NCBI GenBank assembly: GCA_003640385.1
Contig: RCAB01000229.1
Location: 1 to 64,000, forward strand
Source: Setaria digitata
Taxonomy: Eukaryota > Nematoda > Chromadorea > Rhabditida > Setariidae
Direction of reading: 5' to 3'
Length of the DNA: 64,000 nt
In this document: in pieces, positions 50,291 through 62,490 of the stretch
Position numbering within the stretch: position 1 is the stretch's first letter
Layout: each line of letters starts with the position of its first letter
The notes under the pieces: model-generated
The model's input: only the letters and a program-made list of their open reading frames with translations
Databases searched by the model: none
What the model was told of the DNA's origin: nothing
Position numbers and translations under genes: made by a program

Positions 50291-53077
50291 ATTTGATAAT
50301 CATAGATTCCTTCAGATAACTAGAGCGGTTTCGATCGCTATATGCGTTGCTACAGTTTTATTTTCATAAAATGCGATTTTCAAATTTATAAAAATGAAAG
50401 ACAGCAATTATCTCGAATAATATTTTGTATTTACCAAACACATTATTATAATTAAAAAAAATTGTTATTTTGAAGCAAAAAGAAGAGAAAGGAAGAAATT
50501 GAGAAATTGAGAAGGAAAAAAAACAAAATTTAGGAAAAATGAAAATTTTTTGAAAACTTTTGTAGCACATAAAAAGTGAATGGGAAAAATGAAGAAAAAG
50601 AAGAATATATTTTCCATCTTTTTAATGGTTAATTATTTTGTGAATTTTAGCAAAATAAATAAATAAATTTTTTTCTCCAAAATCGGTTTGCTTTTTCTTT
50701 TTCTCCCTTTTTTTTTTTACAATATTTCCATTTTAGTGCAAAAAATTTGGAAATTTAGAATTTAAAATCCACTGATGAAAATGATAACGAATTATTTTGA
50801 ATTATTAAATTAGTTAAAAAAAAAAAAAAAATATTTCGTTTTTCTATAAAAATACCAACTCACTGTGTGAAAAATGAAGGAATCAATAAAATGATATGGA
50901 AGTTATTTGAAATTATCAGCTAAAATATTTAGCACAATTTCTTTTCTTCTTTTTTTTTAGAATCAAAAAAATCTTACTTGAAATGAAATGCTTTATAACA
51001 AGTAGCAGTTAGTAGCACCTCAATCAATCATTTTAGCTAGCAAGTATTATCATCTTCTTCCCTTTTCATATGACAACAAATTTTACTCCTCTCTCCAGTT
51101 TAAAAATGTCATCCATTTTTGTGCAAAAATTTTCAAATTTACAAATTTAAATTTCAGTTGTTTTTTTTTTTTTTTGGGTTTCTTGAATTTTCATTATAAT
51201 TTAAATGATTATCATTTTCATCCTGACATACAAAGATTTTTGTATATTGTTGATAATATAAAATACTACCAAAATTTTCAGTATAATAAATATGCCAAAC
51301 TTAAATTGAATTTATAAACAGTAAGGAATGAAAAAAAAAAAAAAGGAACAAAGAATGATAATTATTAATCAGTGAATAACTACAATTAAACGATAATTAA
51401 TATAGGATGTTGGAAAACGAGGAAGCAACATAATAAATAATCTCAATTGATTTCAATCTAGCAGACACATCTTCCACATTTCATTTTTTCACATCCTAAT
51501 TGTAATTTTTTTTTTTTTTTTTAAAGCTATATTTTTCCCGAGATATTCCACCAGAAACATGTACTTCTAACATTTTTACAATATATTCAAGATCTAAGCT
51601 AGTTCGACATTCTTTCTGGAATATTCCAAATATGAACTACTACTACAACTTTATTCGTTCTTCATCTTCATTTTCATAATTTCACTTGATAGAGTAAAAA
51701 AAAAAAAAAAAAAAAAAAGCGAAGATAAATAAACAATTTCAGTTAGTGCTTTTTGGGGAGAAAAAAAAAAAAAAAAAAACATTATGATGAGAAATTTTTA
51801 ATGAATAAACTGCAAATTAGTAAATCAGTCCAAAAATATGAACAAGAAAAATCGAACAATTCCTTTCTCTTTCTATAATCATTATTGGTTAAAAATTTAA
51901 AAAAAAAAAATCAATAAACGATATGAAAGTTGAAATGAATGATCTTTGATGGCTTAAATGAAACCAGACAAACAACAAAACTTTCAAAAAGTTAAAATGA
52001 AGAACGGTGAAGATGAATGAAATTAGCTTGCTTGCTTGAGAAAGTGTGTCTTAATTAAGCAACAATAAATAATCATCTTTACACTGTCCGCCTGCCTACA
52101 ACATATATCAGGAAAAGTACCGCGGATACTGGATGGGGTGGAAGGAATGAGAGAGAGAGAGAGAAAGGGAGGGACGCGGAAAGAAGAAGAAGAAAAATGA
52201 AGAGATTAGAAAAGCAGGAAAAAAAAATTAAGCATTTTAATTAGTGCAGAATAATTGTTGAAAATTTTTTCGATCCTCTTCTTCTTTATAACTCTTTGAA
52301 CATTCATTTGTCAAAAAAATAATAAATTTTATAAAATGTTACATTCAAAATTCTCAATTAAATCACTTCCATTCATACTAATGTATTCACAATAGTTTTC
52401 GAAAATTATCACTCCATTATCAAAAAAAAAAAAAAAACCCTTAATGATAAGATTTTACATTTTTTTTTTTTTTTTTTGATGATAATATAGTACAAGAAAT
52501 GCACAAATGAAAGAAATCCTTACTTAATATGTGTGGCATAGTCAGAGACAATCAGGTAACAAAAATGAGTATTGAAAGCAAAACATTTGTGAAAATTTAA
52601 AGCATTTTTAACTTCATCAATCAAACTGTTCCATTCTTTTCCCCTTTTTTTTTTTTTTTTTTTGTTTCAATTTAACGAAAAAAAAAAGAATGAAGAGCAG
52701 TAAGAAAAGAAATTGTTGAAATAAATAAGCTGTACTGTTTAAATAGGTCACACTTATATACTTTTTCCAATTTTTTAAATAATTACTGGATCAAACAACA
52801 CATAAAATCATCTTGAAACAAAAACTTCTAAGCTTACAAATAGTTAAAAATTGATAAATTGGATATGGCGAATGCCGAGGAATTCAAATTACTCTTTTAG
52901 AACGCAACCATTCATAATGTTATTACAGCTTTCTTCAACTTTCCATTTTGTATTACTAAAAAGAAATTACCTTACTCGTATGATAATTTAATACTTGTAT
53001 GAACAACAGAACCAAGAAGCTGCAAATAACGAATGCTAAGCATCACCACAATTATTGATGTTCTGAATGACAAGCGT

Positions 53078-53080
<3 letters not shown>

Positions 53081-53120
<40 letters not shown>
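53081..53120. repeat. Poly(A) tract of about 40 bases
   Basis: One of the longest homopolymers in the window, followed by an unresolved N at about 53145. It lies downstream of the FLYWCH gene's 3' end. Confidence 0.9.
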
Positions 53121-53122
<2 letters not shown>

Positions 53123-53935
53123 TTAATATAATAAGTTTACCTTCNACTATCCGCTACTCAACAGCCAATAATCATAGTAATGCTCGATATTCGTCACTTG
53201 ATCCCCGGACGAAACTTCCCAATACTTTTTTGTTTGTTTATTCAATCCACTTCTCTTGTTTCTTCCAGCTTATCAGTACTCTTATCAGTGGATATATTGC
53301 CAATTTCTTGTCAATCCTTAGCTGAATCGCCATGACAATACTGCAACACAACTATTCAATTTTTATTTTCTTCTGAATCGATGATGTGCACAAAAAAAAA
53401 AAAAAAAAAAAAAGGATATTTAATTCTTCCCAGCTTTGAAATCATCTTTTCTTTTTCTTATGCACCCATAACGATGGATTATCTACTCGGCTAAGCAGCG
53501 AATGTTTTAAAAATGCTGAATTCGTAAGAAAGAAGTGAAAAGTGAAGATATAATCTGCAGTAATGATGTTCACAGTTGTACACATCGGTAGAACAGTTTA
53601 TCTACGAAGAGAAAAAGTGAAAACCAACGCCAACTGTTCGTACCAAAGTTTATTTTATCACAAACATTTTATTTCGAAATTAATTTTACAAGAGTCTAAA
53701 ATGAAATATGAAACTTCAAATGAAGGAATTTTTACGTGCCGAGTTTGCTCCTAAATTTTCTCACCCCAACCTAATTATGAACCTAAAATGTAGAAAAAAA
53801 AACTAAAAGGAAATAGATTAGCCCAAAAAATTTGTTTACAAATGAAAAATTTAAAAGATTAATGAGACCAGAAATGTTTGCATTGACAGGAACAGCTCAA
53901 AACAAGAACAATTATTTACAGGGTAGTAGTCATCA

Positions 53936-56818
53936 CTACTGTGACTGTTGCTGCTGCTGTTGCTGTTGATGTTGATGCGGCTGCTGCTGTTGCTGTTGCT
54001 GCTGATGCTTTCCAAAGATATCTTCGTATTTAGTCGTTGGTGGCAATCTTGAGGACATTTCTTTAACTTCATGCATTTGCAAAAAATAACTTAGTTGTCG
54101 TCTGATACGTCGCAAATAACGTAAACGTTTTCGTGGTATCTGCCTTTCAATCTTTTTCTTCAGTATTGCAAATAGATCGTTATCAGCCTACAAGTGGAAA
54201 AAAGTTAAGAGCGATGGCGGCTGAACTGTTTATCCAAAACATGTTTTCAGAATAAAGCTACGATCTCCTAAAAGGCTTCATGTTATGTTACAGCTTTAAA
54301 AGTCTTATGAAATAAGTACACCATGCTTAAATCCTCCTTATGTCTGCTACTAATTGTAAATTTTGGAGTAAAAACCATCTTTTCAAATCGAAAGATACAA
54401 GATGATCATGCGGCTTTACAGCAAATGAAACCTCAGCTGCACTGTTCCTGACAAAAACTATTACTTGTTGGCACATTTTTCGCCACTCAAATTTTAAGTT
54501 TTAAAGTTTTAAAAAGTTTGGATTTAAGAAATAAATGTACCTCGACATCTCCATTACCGCACTTCTGGCCGGCATGGGATGAAGAACACTTCGCATCATC
54601 ACTTTCCGTATCTGAAGATGATTTTAAATTACAGAGATTTAAAATTTTTCGGAATAACCAAAGCAGCACCACTTTCTAAGTCAACAGTTCTAAGCGATTT
54701 TAATTTACACGACTTTCAATTTAATAAGAGAAACTCAAACTTATGAACTGATAGTCTAATTAATGAGATGACTATAAGCACCAACCAGACGACTCATCAT
54801 CATCGCTGTCACTTTCATCGGAGAAACCATTTCGCTGCTGAACTTGGTTGGAATTGCCAGAAGGATGTACTTCCGGCGAACTAATGGGTGAGGTTGTTGA
54901 ATGAGCCGAAATTGGCTTCGATACTTGTTGAACGGTTCCACTTCCATCGGCACTCTTTTGTGAACCATTTTCCATCTCTGCTGTCCTATTCTGGGCATAT
55001 TTAGCCACTTCCGCGACTGCCGAAATCACCTCCATACGCATGTCCGACGTTGTAGCACCCTGATTCTCCATTTTTATTTCGATGCCCTGATAAATTGGTT
55101 ATGCAGAGCCATAAAATCTATTTTTACCTATTTGCAAAAATGAGGAGTTATTTACAACCCTTAATTTTAACTTCCCCAACTTGATAAGTTAAGGTAAATT
55201 GACAGAACCAAAAAACAAAAATGAAAAGTGAAAAATTACTTCTTTCGATGCTTCGCCATTCTGAAATGCCACATGAGGATTGCTGTAACAAGCAGTTGCA
55301 CTGGCCTGTAAAGTATTTACAACGTAAAACTACTCATTTCACTTCAAGCGGTAAAAAGAATTTTTTAAAATGATTACTAAGAAAAGATCCATTTTTCTTT
55401 GATGAAAAAAAAGTTGAAAAATTAAACAGCCGTAATAAGAAGAATTATTTTATTTTCTCGAAATGATAAAGGACCACTGTTATTATTGGTCTGGAATAAT
55501 TCAGCATTCACTTATTATAATCAGTTCACAGATGGACTAACATCATGAACACCATTAAAATCGCCTTGCATACGAAGTATATCGTTCAAAAATTGCTGAG
55601 GATACGGTGCTGCCGGAAATCCTGTATAATACTGTTCATCCATATGCTAAAAAAGGGACCAAATAATATTGCTATACAAAAAACCCATCATTGAAATGAC
55701 TCAAGACTTTTTAAAATTATAAGAAAAAAAAAATCACACACTTTTCGTTTCTGGACTGTTACGGTTTGTCGTGTCAGGGGATCCATCACATGCTTTGACG
55801 GTGGTGCCTAAAAAAAAATCATGATTCAACTGATTCCGAATTATAACGACACAGTAGAAAATGTCGTTTTTTAGGCAATCCATTCAACCTCCTGTAAAAT
55901 TAATTTTTAATCTTTCATTCCTTAAATTTCATGTTAGCACATTAGCAACTGAATGAAATAAATATGTATCATTCTTGAAGCAAAAAAGTTGAAATGCAGA
56001 AGCATACTGCAAACAAAGTACCATCATATCAGCAGGAGCAGGATGTGAATGTCCTTCCTCAGTAACATATAACTGAAAAAGTTGCAATAATATTAAGTCA
56101 CTGTTTAAAAATTTTTGTCTTGCGAGAGAACAAAAAAAAAAAAATGATTTAATTTGATTACTTAAAATACCTGTACACAATCGAGCATTACTTTGGCCTT
56201 CATCGATGCATAACAGGGTTCATATTTGCAATGATAATACACGATATTATTCACTTTCTAAAACAAGTCAGTCGCTGGTCGTCAATATCGTCTGGTCTTC
56301 TGTGTATTGCTCTCGATATTACTGCGGCGTTAACGAAAGCGGTAGTAGTTAATCAAAAGTATTACCAGTAAAAAAGTATATCTACCAAGAAAAAGTATGG
56401 AAAGCAAGAAGCTAAATTTTTCCTGCGATCAATAACGGAAAAAAAGGGGCGAAAACTACTAGGAATTTTAGTACTACTTATCTAGCCCTACTATATAAGA
56501 CAAAAAGAAAAACAAAAAAAAAAATTCACGTGATGGTGACGATACCAATAATCACCCAGTTTCTCTTCCCAATCTCGAAATTCTTGCATCCCAATTATTG
56601 ATTTCTTGACGTAAAATCGCCTTTTTTCACGTTGTGAAACGGCAACATTCGTTGGTACCTGTAGAAAATTTCCAATTTAATTCGATTCAAACATAAAATT
56701 GATATGCATACTATATTTATTGCTAGTTACTAGGTATGTGCTGTTTGACAAATAATCGAAATTAACTTACTATACTGACCATTGACGGTGCTGTTGTACC
56801 ATCAAATCCAGCGTGCAT
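53936..56818 (-). CDS. FLYWCH-type zinc-finger DNA-binding protein with polyQ tail (PEB-1-like)
   Basis: Probable nuclear transcription factor. Exons in minus order: 56780-56818, 56530-56658, 56171-56257, 56022-56072, 55742-55807, 55542-55646, 55240-55305, 54786-55086, 54541-54611, 53936-54187. All phases fit, giving 388 residues. Residues from about 15 to 90 form a FLYWCH-like zinc finger: aromatic-rich EFRDWEEKLGDYWYRHHH, VNNIVYYHCKYEPC (Cys-x4-Cys), ASMKAKVMLD, then EEGHSHPAP with the His-x-His pair. The middle is Ser/Pro/Gln-rich with an acidic run (DESDSDDDESSDTESDD). The C-terminal exon has a basic helix-like segment (RKRLRYLRRIRRQLSYFL) and a Gln/His tail encoded by CAG/CAA repeats (53941-54004). 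The arrangement resembles C. elegans PEB-1, a pharyngeal FLYWCH factor, by memory only. Start is the ATG 10 bases after a strong TTTTGCAG. Confidence 0.85.
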
Positions 56819-56835
56819 GGTTTGTTACCTGCAAA
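56819..56835 (-). promoter_or_regulatory. Probable trans-splice acceptor of the FLYWCH gene
   Basis: On the minus strand TTTTGCAG ends at 56829, 10 bases before the ATG at 56818. This is a consensus 3' splice site at spliced-leader distance. Confidence 0.5.
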
Positions 56836-57361
56836 ATTCATTAATTACAAAATATTAAAAATCATTATCAGCAGCATAAAAGTTTTTAATTCGACATTCA
56901 CACAAACACTGAAATTTTGTTTCTTTTTTTTTTTTTTTCACATTTCCTTTTTAACAAACAAGTCATTCTTTTGCATAATTTTTACTAATAATACCTAATA
57001 AACATTATCATCCTAAGTCTCATTCATGATAATCATTATCATTAAATTGTAACGAATGAATGATAAAGAAAAAAAAAACGATGTATAAGGTTTTAGCAAA
57101 GAAGAAGAAAAAAAAAAAAAAGCTTCATCGTTATCAATAATACACCAACAATGATAACAAATATGGATGAAAATAGAACGAGAAAGTGGAAACACAAAAA
57201 AGGAAGGAAAAAAAAAAAATGCAGCAATGAGAGAAAATAAGATAGTGAAATAAAGTATGCAAAATGCGGGGAGTAAAAGAAGAGAAAGAGAGAGGAGTAT
57301 AATGATATATCGCGGTAACGCGGGGGAGAGGAATGCAGGAGCTGAATAGTTCTTGATAATG

Positions 57362-57363
57362 AT

Positions 57364-57391
<28 letters not shown>
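57362..57391. repeat. Poly(A) tract of about 29 bases
   Basis: An uninterrupted A run upstream of the FLYWCH gene. Its reverse complement encodes the Phe run seen in two open frames. Confidence 0.9.
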
Positions 57392-57394
<3 letters not shown>

Positions 57395-57870
57395 TAGATA
57401 GGGAATGATTCGTAAAGGGAGAAGCCGGTCGATGCTCATCGACATCATCAACATCACCAGGCATTTCTGCCGCACCAATGATATCATCAGCCAACAGGGG
57501 CACAATCATCAACGACCACTATTACTGCTAGCAACATCAATACTCCCCCTCCTCCCCCGCCTTACCGCGACTAACTCCCTCTACTTATGTGGTACCTCGA
57601 TAGAAAAGAAAAAAAACCTCACTCACTCACTCACTGAGAGATATCATCAGCTTTTACCGCTTCTCTCTTGTTGTACTTTCGCTCTCTTTTCAGTCCTAAT
57701 TTACACCCCGCACCCGTTTCTCCCAGTACACTTGCTATTATCTCCTCTCATCCCTTTCTAGCCCATCATTATTATCATTATTATTACTATTATTATTATC
57801 ATCATCAACGGTAATTATCCCATCATTTCAATGATAATTATAGTTTTGAAGTAATAATAACAAGAATGAT

Positions 57871-57884
57871 CCCCCCCCCCCCCC
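57871..57884. repeat. Poly(C) run of 14 bases
   Basis: Fourteen consecutive C bases, striking in such AT-rich DNA. A similar shorter C run occurs at about 61280. These are error-prone positions in sequencing. Confidence 0.9.
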
Positions 57885-58805
57885 GCACCTTTTCACATCC
57901 TAATATTATCTCCTCTTACCTGTAATTTTTTTTTTTTTTTTTTGCCTGCTTAGAATAGATATAGTAAAAATATACACAAATGATACGAATGACATTTCTA
58001 AATTTCTTCATTAAAAAAAAAAATAAGGAAGTGGGAAAGAGAAATGAATTATTTTATTACGAATTAACAAAAATGAAAATATACAAATGCATACAGTTTA
58101 TAAAATAAAAATCAAAAATTTATAAAGAAAAAAAAAAAGTCAAATTTTCATAGAAATTAAAGATTAAAAAAAAAAGAAAAAATTCAAATATTTGCAAATA
58201 TTCTATTAGAAAAAATATTTCTATACTCTATAAGATAATATTGCTAATAATAAATATTCCTCATCAAAATTAAATAATGCAAGTAGCAATGATAATTGTG
58301 CCGTTATTGCTATGTAAACTTATCATAGAACTATTTGCTAACTTTTATCACCAATGATAACAATTTCTCATTTTTTTTTTCTCTTCCCTCTCGTTACTAC
58401 TCATCATCCTCTTTCGTTTTCCCTCACACAATACATATCATCATTACTGTCACCAATGGATATCGTTATCATTGTTATTACTACAGGAGATGGTTATTGT
58501 TGTTTCCCTCGTCCATCCTTTGCTTTTTTCCTATCCCCCTCTCCCTCCCCTCCCTCACCTCACCCTTTCCTCCTCCTCCTCCTCCTCCCCCCGCTTCGTT
58601 GTCATTATCGTCGTTATCGTTATTCATCGTCAGAGTTATCCAGGCGGAATCGTCCTTGTCATCGTCAATCGAGTCGATATCGATGTGATATGGTTGGTGG
58701 TGATGGTGTGCCAGCGTAGCAGCAGACAAAATGTGAATGTGAATAACCTCCCTACCTCGTCCCCCCCCCTAACATTGCTAACGTCGTTAACATCAACTAA
58801 TGTTA

Positions 58806-58908
58806 CCACTACCATCATCATCATCATCATCATCAGCACCAGCAGCAGCAGCCATCGTCATTGTCATTGTTCTCGTCTCTCTCGCTCTCTCTCTCTCTCT
58901 CTCTCACA
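58806..58908. repeat. ATC trinucleotide and CT dinucleotide microsatellites
   Basis: An ATC/CAG-type trinucleotide stretch (58812-58850) is followed by a CT dinucleotide run (about 58875-58906). Confidence 0.85.
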
Positions 58909-59257
58909 GGTATTGTCCTCAACATCATCACTGTTGTCGTCATTGTTATCTTCATCACTGTTCACACTACACGTCCAGCCCTTTCTACTACTACTCTCAA
59001 CATCACCGACACTCCTGCATCTGCTCTGTGTTGACGACGTTAACAATGTTAAGATTGTGAATGTTGTCGTTGATGACTGACACTCTCGTCGTTACTTTCA
59101 TCATCAACATCATTACTGCTCAGCTCTTTTGCACGACTGTTCTCAGCATTAACAAGTCGTATATGACATACATATGTCATTAGCAGCATTGTTAGTCATC
59201 ATCATTACCGCTTGCTCATTCACTTTTGCAACACAAATACACACACCACAACGCAGA

Positions 59258-59800
59258 CATGTACACAACACACACACACACACACACACACACANACATA
59301 CACAACACACAGACACACACAACATGCACACGTAACATACACAACACACAGACACAGACACACACACAACATGCACACGTAACATACACAACACACAGAC
59401 ACACACACACACACACAACACACAGACACACACACACAACATGCACACGTAACATACACAACACACAGACACACACACACACACACACAACACAGACACA
59501 CACACACAACATGCACACGTAACATACACAACACACAGACACACACACACACACACAACACACAGACACACACACACAACATGCACACGTAACATACACA
59601 ACACACAGACACACACACACACACACACAACACAGACACACACACACAACATGCACACGTAACATACACAACACACAGACACACACAACATGCACACGTA
59701 ACATACACAACACACAGACACAGACACACACACACACAACACACAGACACACACACACAACATGCACACGTACACATACACAACACGCAGACAGACACGC
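59258..59800. repeat. CA-rich minisatellite with roughly 70-bp higher-order unit
   Basis: Blocks of CA dinucleotides are punctuated by the element ATGCACACGTAACATACAC. This element or its core occurs eight times, near 59323, 59371, 59441, 59511, 59581, 59651, 59690 and 59762. Four successive spacings are 70 bases; the others are about 48, 39 and 72. An N at 59295 marks an unresolved base. The long Cys/Val open frames on the minus strand are an artefact of CA repetition. Confidence 0.92.
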
Positions 59801-60083
59801 ACATATATGCTATCGTCAACAACAATATTACAATAGTGTTGTGATCATCGTTATCATCGTCATCGGTGTATATTGATCAACAAAAATATCAAATCAGTTC
59901 CATGTTATTATTGTTGGTTGAGAATATGAATAGTTTTGTTAGCTTCCACTAATACATACCATTGCTGTTTTATTCGCTATTTGATTGATAATTTTATTAA
60001 TTAAACAACAAATTCATTATATAAGCACTGTTTACTGTTGCTGCTAATAATTATTATCAAAATGCATAAAATACGGTAGCACA

Positions 60084-60099
60084 GGGGAGGGGAGGGGGG
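60084..60099 (+). other. G-rich tract, possible quadruplex-forming sequence
   Basis: Runs of 4, 4 and 6 G bases are separated by single A bases. A stable four-tetrad structure would need a fourth full run, so this is a weak candidate. It stands out because the surroundings are AT-rich. Confidence 0.4.
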
Positions 60100-62490
60100 T
60101 AATTATGTTAACAATTCTTCAGGTGTTATTTCGGATGAACAAAATGGAATATGAGAATAAGAAATGCTAAAAGTAAAAATTTTCAAGCAAAAAGATGCGC
60201 CTATCTCTACTGATGATGTATGATATATTGAGTTAAGTGATTTTGAATTGAATTTAAAAAGAATTTCACATTTTAAAATGAGGATATCAGGAGGAAACGA
60301 ACCCATCGTATTCTACTGCCACATGAAAATTCAAGTTTTTTTTTTAATTTCCCATTTTTTATTCTCTCACTTTTTTTTTTTTCTCCCCATTTCTCAACAG
60401 TGATAAACAACAAAAATAAACAAAAAAAGAAAAAAGAAAACGTTGTGAAAGAAATGCATACTGTTAATATTTTTGCAAATAATAAATGTCACGACTGCTT
60501 TGTCAAGTTGGTCTAGATAATCTAACAAACAGGAAAAAAAAAACTTCCTTGAATATGATTGAATTTAAAAAAAAAAAAAAAAGAAGAAACTGGAATTAAG
60601 TTTATAGGAAAATTCATTTTGAATTTGCCGCAATCAGCACCTGAATTAGGTAACTTGTTCGTCATGGGAAGTTTATTTATATTAAGCTAATTAATAAATT
60701 AAAGAACTTAACATCGTAGAATCCTTACTCTAATAATGATCTAAGAATATTAAAATTATAAATGAATTTGCTGCATACACAAAAATCGAAAACGCAGAAT
60801 ATTACTAATATAATTTAAATTAATCAATTAAGCAAATTTCATTCTTCTTTGATGATAACTTCATAGCATATTTGTATAAAATGATATTAGATAATACAGG
60901 AAATTGAATAGTCTAATTTAAATCTAAATTCTTCTTTTGCTACCTGAGACATATATATGTTATAGTTCACACTTGATATAACAACCGATAATAATCTATT
61001 GATGAGGATAAAAAATTTTTTTACATTTATGAAGAAATGTAATGACTGAAAAAATATCGAATACAATTAAATATTATTTGAAAATGTAAATTGAACAAAA
61101 TTTAAAAAGGAAAAAAAAAAATGGAATGCTTTTGAATCCATTCCTATCAAATACATCTCTGATTAGAAGATGCCTTCAAATTACATTTCTGAATCATTTC
61201 ATTTTAATTCTAAAGAAAACCAAAAACAGTTTGAGATGGAATACAGTTTTGGTCAACTCATTCCTTCTTTTTCTCCCTTCCCCCCCCCCCCTCTCATCTT
61301 ATATTTAAAATGAATTTCTTTTTCTTTTCTTAATTAGCAATAATTGATGAGATTAATAATAGCAAAAAAAAAAAAAAAATTGCCACTAAATTAAATAAGT
61401 GTCATTTTTTTAAAAAGGAAAAAAAAAAAAAAGGCAAACAACAATAAGAGAGAAATGTTGATAAAAATATAATACAGTAATAGTCATGTATCATTCATTA
61501 TAATACTCATAACGATAGAGAACAAAATTTTACATTATATTTCTTGACAATAATTTTTAACTCGTCATATCTTACTATTATATATCATTTATTTATTTGC
61601 TGTCACCGTTGTTGTTGTCATCGGTTACTGCCATCCATACAAATTCAGATATATCATCAGTTTGTACTTGTTATCAATAGTATACCAATGTACATTTATT
61701 ATAGTAAATAAAATGAAACTAATATTGCCGCTGCAGCAAATACTTTCCATTGAAGAGATACACGGCATATCTTATCGAAAATACCACAATTATTTAATAT
61801 TATTTGTAAAATTAATTGATAATTTACTATTATCGAGAAAATACGCCCCATTTTACAGTTCCAGTTAAATTATCCTTTTTAATAATTGCTCAAAATATTT
61901 TTGTGCTGTATAAAAATCAATTAAACAAGAAAAAAAAAAAAAAAAAAAAAGTCATCCCTCTTTGATATGAGTGCAAAATGATTAGAATGAATTTATCCGC
62001 AAAATTTCTGTTGCAAATAATGAAGAACAACAAAGATCAATAATAATGATAAGACTATTTTTATAGTCAGTTCTTATTAATCAGTAAATTATTAAAATCC
62101 AGTCTGTATTTGATGTTTTAAATAATATTAAAATGGTTGCGTCCAGTAACAGGTTATTTGTTTGACGATGACACTAGTGGTAATCGTCATCACTTCATAT
62201 TACTTACTGTGTGCAATCATCGTAACAAAGTGTGAAAGTAAAGACGTCCCATCCCATAACAAAACCGAAAAATGACAACTTTTAATTTATGAAAAGAAGT
62301 CAAATACCAAATATCATCAGTTAACTCGAAATATACCTTCAAATATTCTAGCTGAATGTTGAATACAGTTCATTTAGTGTAATGTAAATAAGTGTGTAAT
62401 TCATACGATACTTAAGTACACCACAAAATTGATGCATTAAGATTTCAGTGAAAAGAACAATATAACAAAACATTTTCACCATTAAATAGA

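Larger units (their letters stand above)
43140..53935. other. Nearly 11-kb gene-free, repeat-rich region
   Basis: No protein family or RNA gene was recognised. It starts with the PLXDC upstream region. A less AT-rich patch at about 43790-44180 may be promoter or 5' UTR sequence; it contains no long frame. Beyond it are degenerate CAGTAATATT repeats (about 44690-44870), a tandem array at 50021-50290, a GA-rich patch at 52140-52200 and many homopolymers. An isolated 63-codon frame at 53563-53754 has no recognisable domain. Confidence 0.55.
56836..62490. other. Intergenic, simple-repeat-rich region
   Basis: About 5.6 kb with no recognisable gene. From about 57540 to 59130 the plus strand is rich in C and T with CAT, ATC and CTC units. 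This gives several overlapping long frames of Ser, Pro, His and Leu on both strands that are composition artefacts. It also holds a C14 run, a CT microsatellite, a CA-rich minisatellite and a G-rich tract. It should contain the FLYWCH gene promoter at its left end and the ALG8 3' UTR at its right end. Confidence 0.55.

Noticed and set aside
53563..53754. 63-codon plus-strand frame (MMFTVVHIGRTV...)
   Set aside because: Isolated, no domain, no splice or conservation evidence; it lies in the 3' flank of the FLYWCH gene.
58335..59080. Long Ser/Pro/His-rich frames on both strands (up to 202 codons)
   Set aside because: Overlapping frames in CT- and CAT-rich low-complexity sequence without splice logic or recognisable motif.
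59258..59800. CRISPR-like array appearance of a regularly spaced repeat
   Set aside because: The spacers are themselves CA repeats, the genome is a spliced eukaryote and there are no cas genes.
59149..59825. Three overlapping Cys/Val-rich frames of 180-217 codons on the minus strand
   Set aside because: All frames of a CA-repeat minisatellite are open; the composition is purely that of the repeat and it contains an N.
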